Source of the DNA: Lysobacter silvisoli
GTDB lineage: Bacteria > Pseudomonadota > Gammaproteobacteria > Xanthomonadales > Xanthomonadaceae
Assembly (NCBI RefSeq): GCF_003382365.1
Contig: NZ_QTSU01000005.1
Span: 62,001-126,000 of the forward strand
Reading direction: 5' to 3'
DNA: 64,000 bases
A program made the position numbers and the translations under genes. Within the stretch, counting starts at the first letter, position 1, and each line of letters begins with the position of its first letter. Below the pieces are notes generated by a model. It was not told the DNA's origin. It saw only the letters and a list, made by a program, of their open reading frames with translations, and made no database searches. Positions 15,962 through 27,609 of the stretch are shown here, one piece after another.

Positions 15962-18667
15962 TCACACCCCAAGCGGATTCGGCTTCTCCACATCAATCTT
16001 GTACTGCTTAATCGCCCGGGCCACATCCTTGCCCGTCATCTTGCCTTCCGCCGCCAGCGCCGCGATGGCGGCGTGGGCGATGTAGTAGCGGTCGACTTCG
16101 AAGTGCCGGCGCAGGTTGGCGCGCGTATCCGAACGCCCAAAGCCATCCGTACCCAACACCGTGTACCGCATCGGCACGTAAGCCCGCACCTGCTCCGGAT
16201 ACACGCGGATGTAGTCGGTAGCTGCGATCGCCGGGCCCTGGCGGCCTTCCAGCAGCTGCGTGATATAAGGCTTACGCGGCGTCTTGGCTTCCGGGTTGAA
16301 GCGGTTCCAGCGTTCGCAGTCGGTGGCGTCGCGGGCGAGTTCGTTGAAGCTCGGGCAGGACCAGATGTCGGCGGTGACGCCGAAGTCCTTGTCCAGCAGT
16401 TCGGCGGCGGCGATGGCTTCGCGCAGGATGGTGCCGCTGCCCAGCAGCTGCACGCGCAGTTCGCCCTTCTTGGGTTTGCCGGCGTCGGTCAGCAGGTACA
16501 TGCCCTTGATGATGCCCTCGGCGCTGCCTTCGGGCATGTCGGGGTGCGGGTAGTTTTCGTTCATCAGGGTGAGGTACCAGTACTCATCCTGTTGCTCGGT
16601 GAGCATGCGCTGCATGCCGTGCTGGAGCAGGGTGACGACTTCGTAGCTGAAGGTGGGGTCGTAGCTGCGGCAGTTGGGGATCAGGCCGGCCTGGACCATG
16701 CTATGGCCGTCTTCGTGCTGCAGGCCCTCACCATTCAAGGTGGTGCGGCCGGCGGTGGCGCCGAGCAGGAAGCCGCGCGCGCGCATGTCGGCGGCCTGCC
16801 AGGCGCTGTCGCCGATGCGCTGGAAGCCGAACATGGAGTAGTAGATGTACAGCGGCAGCATCTGCAAATCGTTGGTGCTGTAGCTGGTGGCGGCCGCGAG
16901 CCAGGAGGCGAAGGCGCCGGCTTCGGTGATGCCTTCTTCCAGCACCTGGCCGGTGACGTCTTCGCGGTAGTACATGAGCTGGTCGCGGTCGACGGGCTTG
17001 TACTTCTGGCCGTGCGGGGCGTAGATGCCGAGCTGGCGGAACAGGCCTTCCATGCCGAAGGTGCGGGCTTCGTCGGCGACGATGGGCACCAGGCGCGGGC
17101 CGACCTGCTTGTCGCGCAGGGCGATGTTCAGCGCCTGCACGAAGGACATGGTGGTGCTGATTTCGCGCTCACCGGTGCTCTTGAGCAGGCGGTCGAAGGC
17201 TTCCAGCTTGGGCACTTCCAGCGAGGTGCTGGCCTTGCGGCGGCGCTGCGGGAGGTAGCCGCCCAGGGCCTTGCGGCGCTCGTGCATGTATTCCACTTCC
17301 GGCGATTTTTCGCCGGGGTGGTAGAAGGGCACGGCGCCGTCCTTGAGCTGCTCGTCGGTGACGGGGATGTTGAAGCGGTCGCGGAACAGGCGGACGGCTT
17401 CGTCGTCCATCTTCTTGGTGCCGTGGGTGGGGTTGAGCGATTCGCCCGAGGCGCCCATGCCGTAGCCCTTGACCGTCTTGGCCAGGATGACGGTGGGCAT
17501 GCCCTTGGTATTAACCGCCTCGTGATAGGCGGCGTAGACCTTGTGCGGGTCGTGGCCGCCGCGGTTGAGGCGCCAGATGTCGTCGTCGGACAGGTTGGCG
17601 ACCAGGGCGGCGGTTTCGGGGTATTTGCCGAAGAAGTTGTCGCGGGTGTACTTGCCGCCGAAGGCCTTGCAGTTCTGGTATTCGCCGTCGACGGTTTCCA
17701 TCATCAACTGGCGCAGGCGGCCGGTGGTGTCGCGCGCGAGCAGCGGGTCCCAGTAGCTGCCCCAGATGTTCTTGATGACGTTCCAGCCGGCGCCGCGGAA
17801 CTGGCCTTCCAGCTCCTGGATGATCTTGCCGTTGCCGCGCACGGGGCCGTCCAGGCGCTGCAGGTTGCAGTTGATGACGAAGACCAGGTTGTCGAGGCCT
17901 TCGCGGCCGGCGACGGAGATGGCGCCCAGGGATTCGGGTTCGTCGGTTTCGCCGTCGCCCAGGAAGGCCCAGACCTTGCGGTCGGATTTGGGCAGCAGGC
18001 CGCGGCCTTCCAGGTACTTCCAGTTACGGGCCTGGTAGATGGCGCTGATCGGGCCCAGGCCCATGGAGACGGTGGGGATCTGCCAGTAGTCCGGCATCAG
18101 CCAGGGGTGCGGGTAGGAGCTGACGCCGCGGCCGTCGACTTCCATGCGGAAGTGGTCGATCTGCGATTCGCTGATGCGGCCTTCGAGGAAGGAGCGGGCG
18201 TAGATGCCGGGCGAGCTGTGGCCCTGCACGCCGATGAGGTCGCCGGGGTGGTCGGCGGACGGGGCGCGCCAGAAGTGGTTGAAGCCCACGTCGTACAGGG
18301 TGGCCGCGGAGGCGAAGCTGGCGATGTGGCCGCCCAGGTCGCCGGGCTTGCGGTTGGCGCGCACGACCATGGCCATGGCGTTCCAGCGGATCAGCGAGCG
18401 GATGCGCCATTCCATGGCGGCGTCGCCGGGGCTCTTGGCCTCCAGGTGCGGCGGGATGGTGTTGATGTATTCGGTGGTGGGCTGGAACGGCAGGTGGGCG
18501 CCGGCGCGGCGGGTGACCTCGACCATGCCCTCGAGCAGCTGGTGGGCGCGCTCGGCGCCGTCGCGGGCGATGACGGCCTGGACGGATTCGACCCATTCCT
18601 GGGTCTCGGTGGGGTCCGGGTCGTTCTGGAGCAGGTCGTGCAGGGAGCTGGCAAGCGGCTGGTTCAT
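15962..18667 (-). CDS. aceE: Pyruvate dehydrogenase E1 component, homodimeric type
   Basis: A 901-residue protein, close to the usual size of the gammaproteobacterial homodimeric E1. It decarboxylates pyruvate with thiamine diphosphate and passes the acetyl group to the E2 lipoyl domain. The ThDP-binding region is clear (FLGDGETDEPESLGAI followed by NCNLQRLDGPVRGNGK). GHxxSFASAATLYDVGFNHF and the ending VARAIKQYKIDVEKPNPLGV are also characteristic. The genes for E2 and E3 are not adjacent. Its own terminator lies downstream, and the defence island is inserted beyond it. Confidence 0.97.
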   Translation of the reverse strand: MNQPLASSLHDLLQNDPDPTETQEWVESVQAVIARDGAERAHQLLEGMVEVTRRAGAHLPFQPTTEYINTIPPHLEAKSPGDAAMEWRIRSLIRWNAMAMVVRANRKPGDLGGHIASFASAATLYDVGFNHFWRAPSADHPGDLIGVQGHSSPGIYARSFLEGRISESQIDHFRMEVDGRGVSSYPHPWLMPDYWQIPTVSMGLGPISAIYQARNWKYLEGRGLLPKSDRKVWAFLGDGETDEPESLGAISVAGREGLDNLVFVINCNLQRLDGPVRGNGKIIQELEGQFRGAGWNVIKNIWGSYWDPLLARDTTGRLRQLMMETVDGEYQNCKAFGGKYTRDNFFGKYPETAALVANLSDDDIWRLNRGGHDPHKVYAAYHEAVNTKGMPTVILAKTVKGYGMGASGESLNPTHGTKKMDDEAVRLFRDRFNIPVTDEQLKDGAVPFYHPGEKSPEVEYMHERRKALGGYLPQRRRKASTSLEVPKLEAFDRLLKSTGEREISTTMSFVQALNIALRDKQVGPRLVPIVADEARTFGMEGLFRQLGIYAPHGQKYKPVDRDQLMYYREDVTGQVLEEGITEAGAFASWLAAATSYSTNDLQMLPLYIYYSMFGFQRIGDSAWQAADMRARGFLLGATAGRTTLNGEGLQHEDGHSMVQAGLIPNCRSYDPTFSYEVVTLLQHGMQRMLTEQQDEYWYLTLMNENYPHPDMPEGSAEGIIKGMYLLTDAGKPKKGELRVQLLGSGTILREAIAAAELLDKDFGVTADIWSCPSFNELARDATDCERWNRFNPEAKTPRKPYITQLLEGRQGPAIAATDYIRVYPEQVRAYVPMRYTVLGTDGFGRSDTRANLRRHFEVDRYYIAHAAIAALAAEGKMTGKDVARAIKQYKIDVEKPNPLGV

Positions 18668-18830
18668 CGATCTCGCGGCCCCGTGGCCGCGCCTCGGAAG
18701 TGGGGGCGGATTAGAGCATCGAGTCTAACAAAAGGGGGGGTGGGATCGGCTTGCTTTGGGTGGTGGAACGGGTGGAATAGTCCGTATTGGTTAGGGGGTG
18801 GAGGGGACGGGCGTTGGTTTGTGGGGTGGC

Positions 18831-18913
18831 GTGGTCGCGGCTTACGCCGCTCCTACCCCAGAGCAGAGCCTCGTGAACTGGGATTTGGGGTAGGAGCGGC
18901 GTGAGCCGCGACC
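18831..18913. repeat. REPIN upstream of the RAYT gene
   Basis: Two REP sequences in inverted orientation (tcgcggcttacgccgctcct and its complement) separated by about 25 bp. This is one of at least nine loci of this family in the window, and it immediately precedes the RAYT transposase gene. Confidence 0.85.
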
Positions 18914-18955
18914 GTTAACGGGTCGAACTCCGACACGCGATGGGGATGAACCCTG

Positions 18956-19471
18956 ATGGGACGCCACGCTCGCGACGGCGACCCTGTGGGCATGGCCCTG
19001 CCCCACCCTTCCTCTCCCGGACACGCCGCCCTGCGCCGTGGGCGTAGCTCCGAAGCCCACCGGGCGTACTTGCTGACCTTCGCCACCCAGGGGCGGCGGC
19101 CGCTGTTCCTTGATCGGGGGCTGGCCGAGGCTGCATGCGCGGCCATGCAGGACCGGCGCCTGTGGACGCGTTCGCGGTTGTTGGCGTGGGTGTTGATGCC
19201 CGATCACTGGCATGGGCTGGTGGCTCTGGGGCCGTGGGAAACCCTGCCGGATTTAGTGCGGCGGTTGAAATGCAATTCGGCGCGATCGGTGCGCACGGTG
19301 GCGCCGTCGGCATTGCAGGTATGGGCGGCGGCGTATCACGACCGCGGGCTGCGTCGTGAGGAGGCGCTGGTGGACGCGGCGCGCTATGTAGTGATGAATC
19401 CGTTGCGGGCGGGGTTGGTGCGGCGGGTGGGGGACTATCCGTACTGGGGGGCGGTTTGGGTGGATCGGTGA
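18956..19471 (+). CDS. REP-associated tyrosine transposase (RAYT)
   Basis: A 171-residue Y1_Tnp/HUH-superfamily protein. The sequence GRSSEAHRAYLLTFATQGRRPLF, the metal-binding HUH motif in MPDHWHGLVAL, and Y-x-x-x-NPLRAGLV with the tyrosine in DAARYVVMNP define the family. RAYTs are single-copy domesticated relatives of IS200/IS605 transposases that mobilise or process REPINs. The gene sits between two REPINs (18831 and 19496), the usual arrangement. The ATG at 18956 follows a ggggat ribosome site; ATG 18992 is an alternative. Confidence 0.88.
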   Translation: MGRHARDGDPVGMALPHPSSPGHAALRRGRSSEAHRAYLLTFATQGRRPLFLDRGLAEAACAAMQDRRLWTRSRLLAWVLMPDHWHGLVALGPWETLPDLVRRLKCNSARSVRTVAPSALQVWAAAYHDRGLRREEALVDAARYVVMNPLRAGLVRRVGDYPYWGAVWVDR

Positions 19472-19495
19472 GGCGCGCGGGGGTGTGGGTGGCGT

Positions 19496-19575
19496 GGTCG
19501 CGGCTTACGCCGCTCCTACCCCAAAGCAGTGCCGCGCGATTTGGGCTTTGGGGTAGGAGCGGCGTGAGCCGCGAT
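19496..19575. repeat. REPIN downstream of the RAYT gene
   Basis: An inverted pair of the same REP core, ending just before the SMR gene's 3' end. With the copy at 18831 it brackets the RAYT gene. Confidence 0.85.
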
Positions 19576-19611
19576 GGCGCCCCACGCGCCAACGCAGCGC
19601 CATAAGCAGGC

Positions 19612-19941
19612 TCAAACCGGCGCGCGGTGCAGCAGCGCGATGCCCGCCACGATCAAGGCCACGCCGCCCAAACGCCAGGGGTTCAAGGTTTCGCCGAACA
19701 CCGCGGCGCCCAGCAGCACGGTGCCGGCGGCGCCGATGCCGGTCCACACGGCGTAGGCGCTGCCCACGGGCAGGGCGGTGAGGGCGCGGCCGAGCAGGTA
19801 GACGAAGGCGGCCAGGGCGATCAGCGAGGCCACCGTCCAGCCCAGGCGGGTGTAGCCCTGGGAGAGCTTCATCGACGCCGCCCAGGCGACGTCGATCAGG
19901 CCGGCGGCGATCAGCATGAACCAGGCACTGCCGGTGTTCAT
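19612..19941 (-). CDS. Small multidrug resistance (SMR) family transporter
   Basis: A 109-residue protein with four transmembrane helices. It has the SMR features: the first-helix glutamate is replaced by aspartate/alanine context in LIDVAWAASMKLSQGYTRL, and it carries the typical GSAYAVWTGIGAAGTVLLGAAVFGE. It belongs to the QacE/SugE group of proton-coupled exporters of cationic or guanidinium compounds. Its start overlaps the GST stop by 4 bp, so the two form an operon, perhaps for xenobiotic handling. The subfamily cannot be decided by eye. Confidence 0.88.
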   Translation of the reverse strand: MNTGSAWFMLIAAGLIDVAWAASMKLSQGYTRLGWTVASLIALAAFVYLLGRALTALPVGSAYAVWTGIGAAGTVLLGAAVFGETLNPWRLGGVALIVAGIALLHRAPV

Positions 19942-20558
19942 GGCTGGGCGTCTTCGCGTTCGGCGCGCAGGGCCTCGCGCACGCTGGGGCGCTGGTCCAG
20001 GCGGGTCAGGTAGGCGGCCAGGTGCGGATACGGGGCCAGGTCGATCTTCAGCAGCTTGGTCCAGCCGGCGACGGTGTAGAGGTAGGCGTCGGCGATGCCG
20101 AAGCGGTCGCCCAGGAATTCGCGGCCGTCGAGGTGGCGGTCGACCAGGGCCAGGCGCGGCTGCAGGCGTTCGCCGGCGACGCGCACGCAGGATTCGCCGT
20201 ACTCGGGGTGGAACAGCCAGGGGCTGAAAGTCTTGTGCAGTTCCGAGCTGATGTAGGTCAGCCACTGGTCCTGTTCGGCGCGCTCCAGGCTGCCGAGCGG
20301 AGCGCTGAGGCCGGCAGCCGGGTCCTGGTCGCCCAGGTAGCGCAGGATCGCCACGCCTTCGCGCAGGGTGCGGCCGTCGTCGAGTTGCAGCAGCGGGACG
20401 TAGCCCAGCGGGCTGAGTTCGCGGTAGTCGCGGTCGTCGCCGAGGACGCGGGCGTCGGGGCCCAGGCGCACGCGGCGCAGCTCCAGCGGCAGGCCGAGTT
20501 CGCGGGCGACGATGTGCGCGGCGAAGGAGCAGGTGTACGGGGTGTAGTAGAGCTTCAT
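19938..20558 (-). CDS. Glutathione S-transferase
   Basis: A 206-residue GST with the N-terminal MKLYYTPYTCSFAAHIVARELGLP (cysteine in the beta-class position, C10), GYVPLLQLDDGRTLREGVAILRYL for glutathione binding, and a helical C-terminal domain. It is probably a beta/GstA-type bacterial enzyme. It is cotranscribed with the SMR transporter and divergent from the LysR gene at 20645, which may regulate it. Confidence 0.9.
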   Translation of the reverse strand: MKLYYTPYTCSFAAHIVARELGLPLELRRVRLGPDARVLGDDRDYRELSPLGYVPLLQLDDGRTLREGVAILRYLGDQDPAAGLSAPLGSLERAEQDQWLTYISSELHKTFSPWLFHPEYGESCVRVAGERLQPRLALVDRHLDGREFLGDRFGIADAYLYTVAGWTKLLKIDLAPYPHLAAYLTRLDQRPSVREALRAEREDAQP

Positions 20559-20644
20559 GGGCTGGGGTCCGTGGGGGAATGGCGCTACTCTCCTCGCCCG
20601 GCCCGGCGCCTGGAATACGGCGCGCTTACAAGGATCGCTTGCGT

Positions 20645-21526
20645 ATGCGGCACACCGCTCGGCTGTCGTTGGAGGACTTCGAACTGCTGCGCGCGATCGG
20701 CGCGCACGGGAGCCTGAGCGGCGCGGCCAAGGCGCTGGCGCTGGATCACTCCAGCGCGTTCCGCCGGCTGGGCGCGATCGAGGCGCGCGCGGGCACGCCC
20801 TTGTTCCGCCGCAGCCGCACCGGTTACACGGCCACCGAGGCCGGCACGGTCGCCATCGAAGGCGCGCAGCGGATACTCGACGATGCCGATCACTTGCAGC
20901 GGCAGCTGGCCGGGCGCGATGCGCGCGGCGGGGCGCGGTTGCGGATCACGATTCCGGACACGCTGGCGGAGGTGGCGGCGCGCTTGTGCGCGGCGTTCAC
21001 GGCGGCCCATCCGCAGATCGGCTGCGATCTGTCGGTGTCCAATGCGTTCGTGAACCTGCAGCAGCCCGACGCCGACGTGGCGCTGCGCGCGTGCGCGCTG
21101 ATGCCCAGCGGGTTGTCGGTGCGGCGGGTGGGGTCGATCGCGACGGCCGTGTATGCGGCCAGCGGCGCGAAGGCCGGCAAGCGCGAGGGGTTGAACGACG
21201 GGGCGTGGATCGGGTTCGACGACAACCTGTCGCATCTGTCGTCGGCGCTGTGGTTGCGCGCGCACGTGGACGAGGCGCGCATCGCGATGCGGGTGAATTC
21301 GCTGCCGGCGGCGCTGGCGGCGTGCAAGGCCGGGGTGGGGCGGGCGTTGTTGCCGTGCTACTACGCCGATGCGGCCGGCGGGGTGAAGCGGGTGTCGGCG
21401 CCGTTGGCGGACGTGCCGACGGAGTTGTGGTTCGCGATTCACCCGGATTTGCGCCGGTCGGCGCGGGTGCGGGCGTTGCGGGAGTTTGCGTTGGGGTGGT
21501 TGCCGGAGGCGATGGGGTTGGGGTGA
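20645..21526 (+). CDS. LysR-family transcriptional regulator
   Basis: A 293-residue LysR protein. The N-terminal winged helix is clear (LSLEDFELLRAIGAHGSLSGAAKALALDHSSAFRRLGAIEARAGTPLFRR), followed by a periplasmic-binding-like effector domain. ATG 20645 is chosen because the helix-turn-helix starts soon after it. It is divergent from the GST-SMR operon, with 86 bp between the starts, the classical position for a LysR regulator and its target. Confidence 0.9.
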   Translation: MRHTARLSLEDFELLRAIGAHGSLSGAAKALALDHSSAFRRLGAIEARAGTPLFRRSRTGYTATEAGTVAIEGAQRILDDADHLQRQLAGRDARGGARLRITIPDTLAEVAARLCAAFTAAHPQIGCDLSVSNAFVNLQQPDADVALRACALMPSGLSVRRVGSIATAVYAASGAKAGKREGLNDGAWIGFDDNLSHLSSALWLRAHVDEARIAMRVNSLPAALAACKAGVGRALLPCYYADAAGGVKRVSAPLADVPTELWFAIHPDLRRSARVRALREFALGWLPEAMGLG

Positions 21527-21595
21527 GGGGCGGGGCTGCGCTGGCGGGGTGCTGAAGGCGCCGTCGCGAGGGTGGGTTTCGGCGTCGTTGTGTTG

Positions 21596-21680
21596 GCGCG
21601 GTCGCGGCTTGCGCCGCTCCTACAGGTGGCCCAGATCGATCCGCAGCCCCTGTAGGAGCGGCGCAAGCCGCGACCGCGCC
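21596..21680. repeat. REPIN between convergent LysR genes
   Basis: Inverted REP pair of the variant ending gctcctacag, placed between two convergent LysR genes. Confidence 0.85.
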
Positions 21681-21687
21681 AATGGCA

Positions 21688-22590
21688 CTACGGCGCAGGC
21701 TGCGAAGCGGCGATTTCCTCATCCAACCAGCGCAGGAACGCGCGCACCGGCGGATGGCGTTCGCGCCCCGGCACGCACAGCACGTGATAGGTCTCGCCCG
21801 GGACGACGATCTCCGGCCGAACCGGCTCCAGCAATCCGCGCGCCACGCTGCCGGCGGCGACCACCGAGCTGGCCAGCACCAGCCCCTGCCCCGCGCCGGC
21901 GGCGTACATCGCGTAATGCTCTTCGTCGTAGGCACGCACCGTGGGCGCGCGCTGGGTCCAGTCCACGCCGGCGCGTTCGCACCAGGCGTCCCAGGTGCGG
22001 CAGTACAACTGCGAATCGCCCCACTCCACGGTGATCAGGGCCGGCGGCGATTGGGCGGCTTCGGCCTGCGCCTGGCCGGGTGCGCCGTACACGCCGAAGG
22101 TTTCGCGCAGGCCGCCGTGGCGGTGCAGTCCGGCCGGCACGGCGCCGCCGTAGCGAATGGCCAGGTCGACGCCGGCGTTGTGCTCCAGGTCGATCACTTG
22201 CGCGCAGGTGTCGATGCGCACGGCGATGTCGGGGTGGCGGGCGTAGAAGCGGCCCAGGCGCGGCACCAGCCACAGCGCGGCGAACGAGGTCGGGGTGGTC
22301 ACGGTGAGGCAGCCGGTGTCCGGCCGCGGGCGCAGCGCGGCGACGGATTGTCCGATGTCGAGTAGGGCGCCGTGGACGTCGCGGAACAGCCGGCGGCCGT
22401 CGTCGGTGAGCGTCACGCCGCGCGGCTGGCGCTGGAACAGGGAGCGGCCGAGCCAGCTTTCGAGCTGGCGGATCTGGTGCGAGACCGCGGTCGGGGTGAC
22501 GTGCAGTTCCTCGGCGGCGGCCTTGAAGCTGGTCAGGCGCGCGGCGGCTTCGAAGCTGCGCAGGGCGGTCAGGGGGAGCTCGGCGAACAT
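21688..22590 (-). CDS. LysR-family transcriptional regulator, GcvA-like
   Basis: A 300-residue LysR protein with the GcvA-type N-terminus LPLTALRSFEAAARLTSFKAAAEELHVTPTAVSHQIRQLESWLG, and a substrate-binding domain with PTSFAALWLVPRLGRF. It is divergent from the flavodoxin-fold reductase at 22695. The intergenic region has an inverted repeat (22633-22651) that is a likely operator. The inducer is unknown. Confidence 0.9.
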   Translation of the reverse strand: MFAELPLTALRSFEAAARLTSFKAAAEELHVTPTAVSHQIRQLESWLGRSLFQRQPRGVTLTDDGRRLFRDVHGALLDIGQSVAALRPRPDTGCLTVTTPTSFAALWLVPRLGRFYARHPDIAVRIDTCAQVIDLEHNAGVDLAIRYGGAVPAGLHRHGGLRETFGVYGAPGQAQAEAAQSPPALITVEWGDSQLYCRTWDAWCERAGVDWTQRAPTVRAYDEEHYAMYAAGAGQGLVLASSVVAAGSVARGLLEPVRPEIVVPGETYHVLCVPGRERHPPVRAFLRWLDEEIAASQPAP

Positions 22591-22632
22591 GGGGTCAGGC
22601 CTGAATCCGGCTCATGCCGGCTCAATTATGGT

Positions 22633-22651
22633 CATTTGAAGCAGCCAAATG
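22633..22651. promoter_or_regulatory. Candidate LysR operator
   Basis: A perfect inverted repeat, catttg-N7-caaatg, between the divergent LysR gene and the reductase gene. Size and position suit a LysR-type binding site. Confidence 0.5.
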
Positions 22652-22694
22652 GGAGAAATAGATTCATCTCAACTCCCTTACGGCCGCTACCGAC

Positions 22695-23324
22695 ATGACC
22701 GCAGACCGCCCCCGCCGCTTGTTGATCCTGGTCGCCAGCCCGCGCCGCAACGGCAACAGCGCCTTGCTCGCCGATGCGGCCTTGCGCGGTGCCCACGCCG
22801 CCGGCCTGGACGCCTCGCTGCATTTCGCCGACGACCTGATGCAGACCTTCTTGCGCGATTGCCGCGATTGCCGCGACGAACACGGGCGTTGCCGCATCGA
22901 CGACGGCTACGCCGATTTCTTCCTGGATCGCTTTCTCGAGGCCGACGGGCTGGTGCTGAGCACGCCGGTGTATTGGTACGGGATGTCGGCGCAAGCCAAG
23001 GCGTTCTTCGACCGCATGTTCTGCTATGTGGCGCGTAGCTATCCGCAGTCGCAGCGGGTGCGCGAACGCATTCAGGGCAAGCGGGTGGGCTTGCTGACGG
23101 CGTCGGAGGAGATGTATCCGACCATCGGGCTGAGCATCGTCAATCAGGTGCAGGAGTACGCGCGCTACACGCACTCGCAGTTCGTCGGCGCGGTGCATGG
23201 GCAGGGCGACCGGCGCGGGTCGGTGCGGGAGGACCGGCACGGGGCGATGGCGGCGGCCGAGGCGCTGGGGCGGCAGTTTTTCGAGCGGCCGCACGCGGAT
23301 TACCAGGTGGATTCGGTGAGGTGA
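22695..23324 (+). CDS. Flavodoxin-fold NAD(P)H-dependent oxidoreductase
   Basis: A 209-residue protein. The FMN phosphate-binding loop is ASPRRNGNSALLADAAL. DCRDCRDEHGRC and the STPVYWYGMSAQAKAFFDR segment are typical of the NADPH-dependent FMN reductase / multimeric flavodoxin family. It probably reduces quinones, azo or nitro compounds in the cytoplasm. It is divergent from the LysR gene at 21688-22590, which may control it. Confidence 0.88.
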   Translation: MTADRPRRLLILVASPRRNGNSALLADAALRGAHAAGLDASLHFADDLMQTFLRDCRDCRDEHGRCRIDDGYADFFLDRFLEADGLVLSTPVYWYGMSAQAKAFFDRMFCYVARSYPQSQRVRERIQGKRVGLLTASEEMYPTIGLSIVNQVQEYARYTHSQFVGAVHGQGDRRGSVREDRHGAMAAAEALGRQFFERPHADYQVDSVR

Positions 23325-23643
23325 GCGGGCCGGGGCGATTTCGTCACGGCCGCAGTGGCGTTATCGCGACTTACGTGGCTCCCACATAAAGCGAAAGAAA
23401 TGGCTTTGGGGTAGGAGCGGCGTGAGCCGCGATTTGCGCGAGCAGCCGCAGGGGCGTGGTCGCGGCTTACGCCGCTCCTACCCCAAGGCTAAGACCGCAA
23501 GCGCGGGGCCGGCTTCTGTGGGAGCGGCATGAGCCGCGATGGCGCAGGTAGCCGGAGTGGCGCTATCGCGGCTTGCGCCGCTCCTACCCCAAAGCGGTTT
23601 CGCGGGGCCGCCGGCTGTTGCCGGCGGCCCCGCGGCGCTGCGG
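23325..23643. repeat. REP cluster
   Basis: The gap between the reductase and maeB holds four or five REP copies in alternating orientation (23361-23594), one of them degenerate (gacttacgtggctcccacat). Nothing else is seen. Confidence 0.8.
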
Positions 23644-25929
<2,286 letters not shown>

Positions 25930-26149
25930 CGCAGGTGGGCTGCCGTGGCGGGGCCGGAAGATGAATGGACTAGCAGTCTAATGGATAGCCGCGCGGGATT
26001 CGCACGCGTTTTCCTTGCCGTTCACTAGTACTTTGGCGTTGTGCCCCGCCCCTTTGCAGGCCTTGGCGGGCCGGGCCGGCCACCGACGCCGGCGTATGGC
26101 CTTGCCTGCGGGCAGGCGACACAATGCGCGACCCCTCGCCGGAGCCGTC

Positions 26150-27496
26150 ATGAACTCGACCCCTACGCGGTCCTGGCCGCACTGGACCTTGCCGATCCTG
26201 GTGCTGGCCGGCGTGCTGCTGGCGCAGGCGCTGCTGATCTTCAACCCGGGCTATTACAGCCACGACGAGCTGCAATGGGCGGCCTTCGCCGGGCAACACC
26301 CGGGCTGGCATTTCCGCGATTACCTGTGGCGCGACGTGCAGTCGTTCCAGTACCGGCCGCTGACGTTCTCGCTGTGGCTGTGGCTGTCCGAGCACCTGTT
26401 CGCGCGACCGCTGGCCTTCCACGGGCTGATGGTGGCGCTGGGCGGGCTCAACGCGGCGATGCTGGCGGTGCTGCTGCGGCGCTGGGGCGTGACCGCGGGC
26501 GCGGCGGCCGGCGGCGCGCTGGTGTTCGCGCTGGGGCCGTTCGCGGCGCTGACCCACGGCTGGGTGGGCACCCTGGCCGACCTGATCTGGGTGGGCTGCG
26601 CGCTGGCGGTGGCGTTGCTGGTGCAGCGCGAGCGCGGCGGGGCCGCGACGTGGTTCGCCGTTTTCGTGCTGACCGCGCTGGCGCTGCTGGCCAAGGAGGC
26701 CGGCATCGTGATTCCGGCGCTGATGGCGCTGGGCTGGTGGTTCCTGGGCCGCGAGCGCCGCTGGCTGACCGCCACCGTGGTCGCCGCGCTGCCGGTGGCG
26801 GCCTATCTGGCGCTGCGCGTGGGCGTGCTGCTGTTCTCGCCGCGCGAGGCGGCCAACTACGGCTGGAGCCTGGCCTTCATTCCCGAGCGCTGGCTGGAGT
26901 ACCAGTTGTACCCGCCGATCGCGACCAAGATGGCCATCGCCGGCACGCTGTCGCGCGGGCTGGGCGACGGGCGGGTGTGGCTGGCGATCCTGGTGTGGCT
27001 GGGCACGGCGGCGGTGCTGTGGCGGCTGGGTCCGCGCTGGTTTGTGGGCTGGCTGCTGGCCGGCACCGCGGCGCTGGGGCCGGTGATGATCCTGGCCGAA
27101 TCGGCCAACCAGTACGGCTACGGCTATGCCGCGGCCACTGCCGGCGTGTGCGCGGCGGCCTGGCCGCAGCTGCGGCGCTGGGGCCGGGTCGTGCTGGTCG
27201 TGGCGGCGCTGCTGAGCGTGTGGCACGGGGTCAACGTGATGCGGCGCATGCACGAGGTGGGCACGATCCAGGCGGTGTATTCGCCGGCCATGGCGCAGGC
27301 GGTGCAGCGCGCGGGCGGGAAGACGGTGCGGCTGGCGATCGCCGATGACGGGCAGGCGTGGATTTACCAGCGCTTGTCGCACGAGATTCCGGGCTATGCG
27401 GGCGTGCCGATCGGCGAGCGGGTGAAGCTGGTCGCGGCCGGTGAGGCGGCGGATTACCAGATACAGCGCGATGGGTCGCTGAAGCCGTTGCGTTGA
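26150..27496 (+). CDS. Multi-spanning membrane protein, GT-C glycosyltransferase-like
   Basis: A 448-residue protein with about ten to eleven transmembrane segments. After the first helix an acidic loop motif (NPGYYSHDELQWAAF) resembles the DE motif of GT-C glycosyltransferases (PMT/ArnT type), which use polyprenyl-phosphate sugars. The C-terminal soluble tail is about 70 residues. ATG 26150 follows the upstream GC-rich region and starts directly before helix one. Transfer activity is inferred from topology and the acidic loop only. Confidence 0.65.
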   Translation: MNSTPTRSWPHWTLPILVLAGVLLAQALLIFNPGYYSHDELQWAAFAGQHPGWHFRDYLWRDVQSFQYRPLTFSLWLWLSEHLFARPLAFHGLMVALGGLNAAMLAVLLRRWGVTAGAAAGGALVFALGPFAALTHGWVGTLADLIWVGCALAVALLVQRERGGAATWFAVFVLTALALLAKEAGIVIPALMALGWWFLGRERRWLTATVVAALPVAAYLALRVGVLLFSPREAANYGWSLAFIPERWLEYQLYPPIATKMAIAGTLSRGLGDGRVWLAILVWLGTAAVLWRLGPRWFVGWLLAGTAALGPVMILAESANQYGYGYAAATAGVCAAAWPQLRRWGRVVLVVAALLSVWHGVNVMRRMHEVGTIQAVYSPAMAQAVQRAGGKTVRLAIADDGQAWIYQRLSHEIPGYAGVPIGERVKLVAAGEAADYQIQRDGSLKPLR

Positions 27497-27510
27497 AAGC
27501 AGAGCTTTGG

Positions 27511-27598
27511 CTTTGGGGTAGGAGCGGCGTAAGCCGCGACCTGCGCGAGTGGTCGAAGCGACGCGGTCGCGGCTCACGCCGCTCCTACCCCAAAGCGG
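27511..27598. repeat. REPIN
   Basis: Inverted REP pair between the membrane protein gene and the convergent QEGLA-motif gene. Confidence 0.85.
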
Positions 27599-27609
27599 TT
27601 AACAGCGGG

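Noticed and set aside
16073-18904. 943-residue plus-strand frame opposite aceE
   Set aside because: Antisense shadow produced by GC-rich codon use. Its His/Val/Ala-rich sequence is unlike any protein family, while aceE on the other strand is certain.
19938-20717. Plus-strand frame opposite the GST gene (20022 on)
   Set aside because: Antisense shadow; the GST on the minus strand has complete motifs.
26041-27348. 435-residue alternative frame overlapping the GT-C-like membrane protein
   Set aside because: Arg/Gly/Ala-rich shadow. The other frame has clear transmembrane helices.
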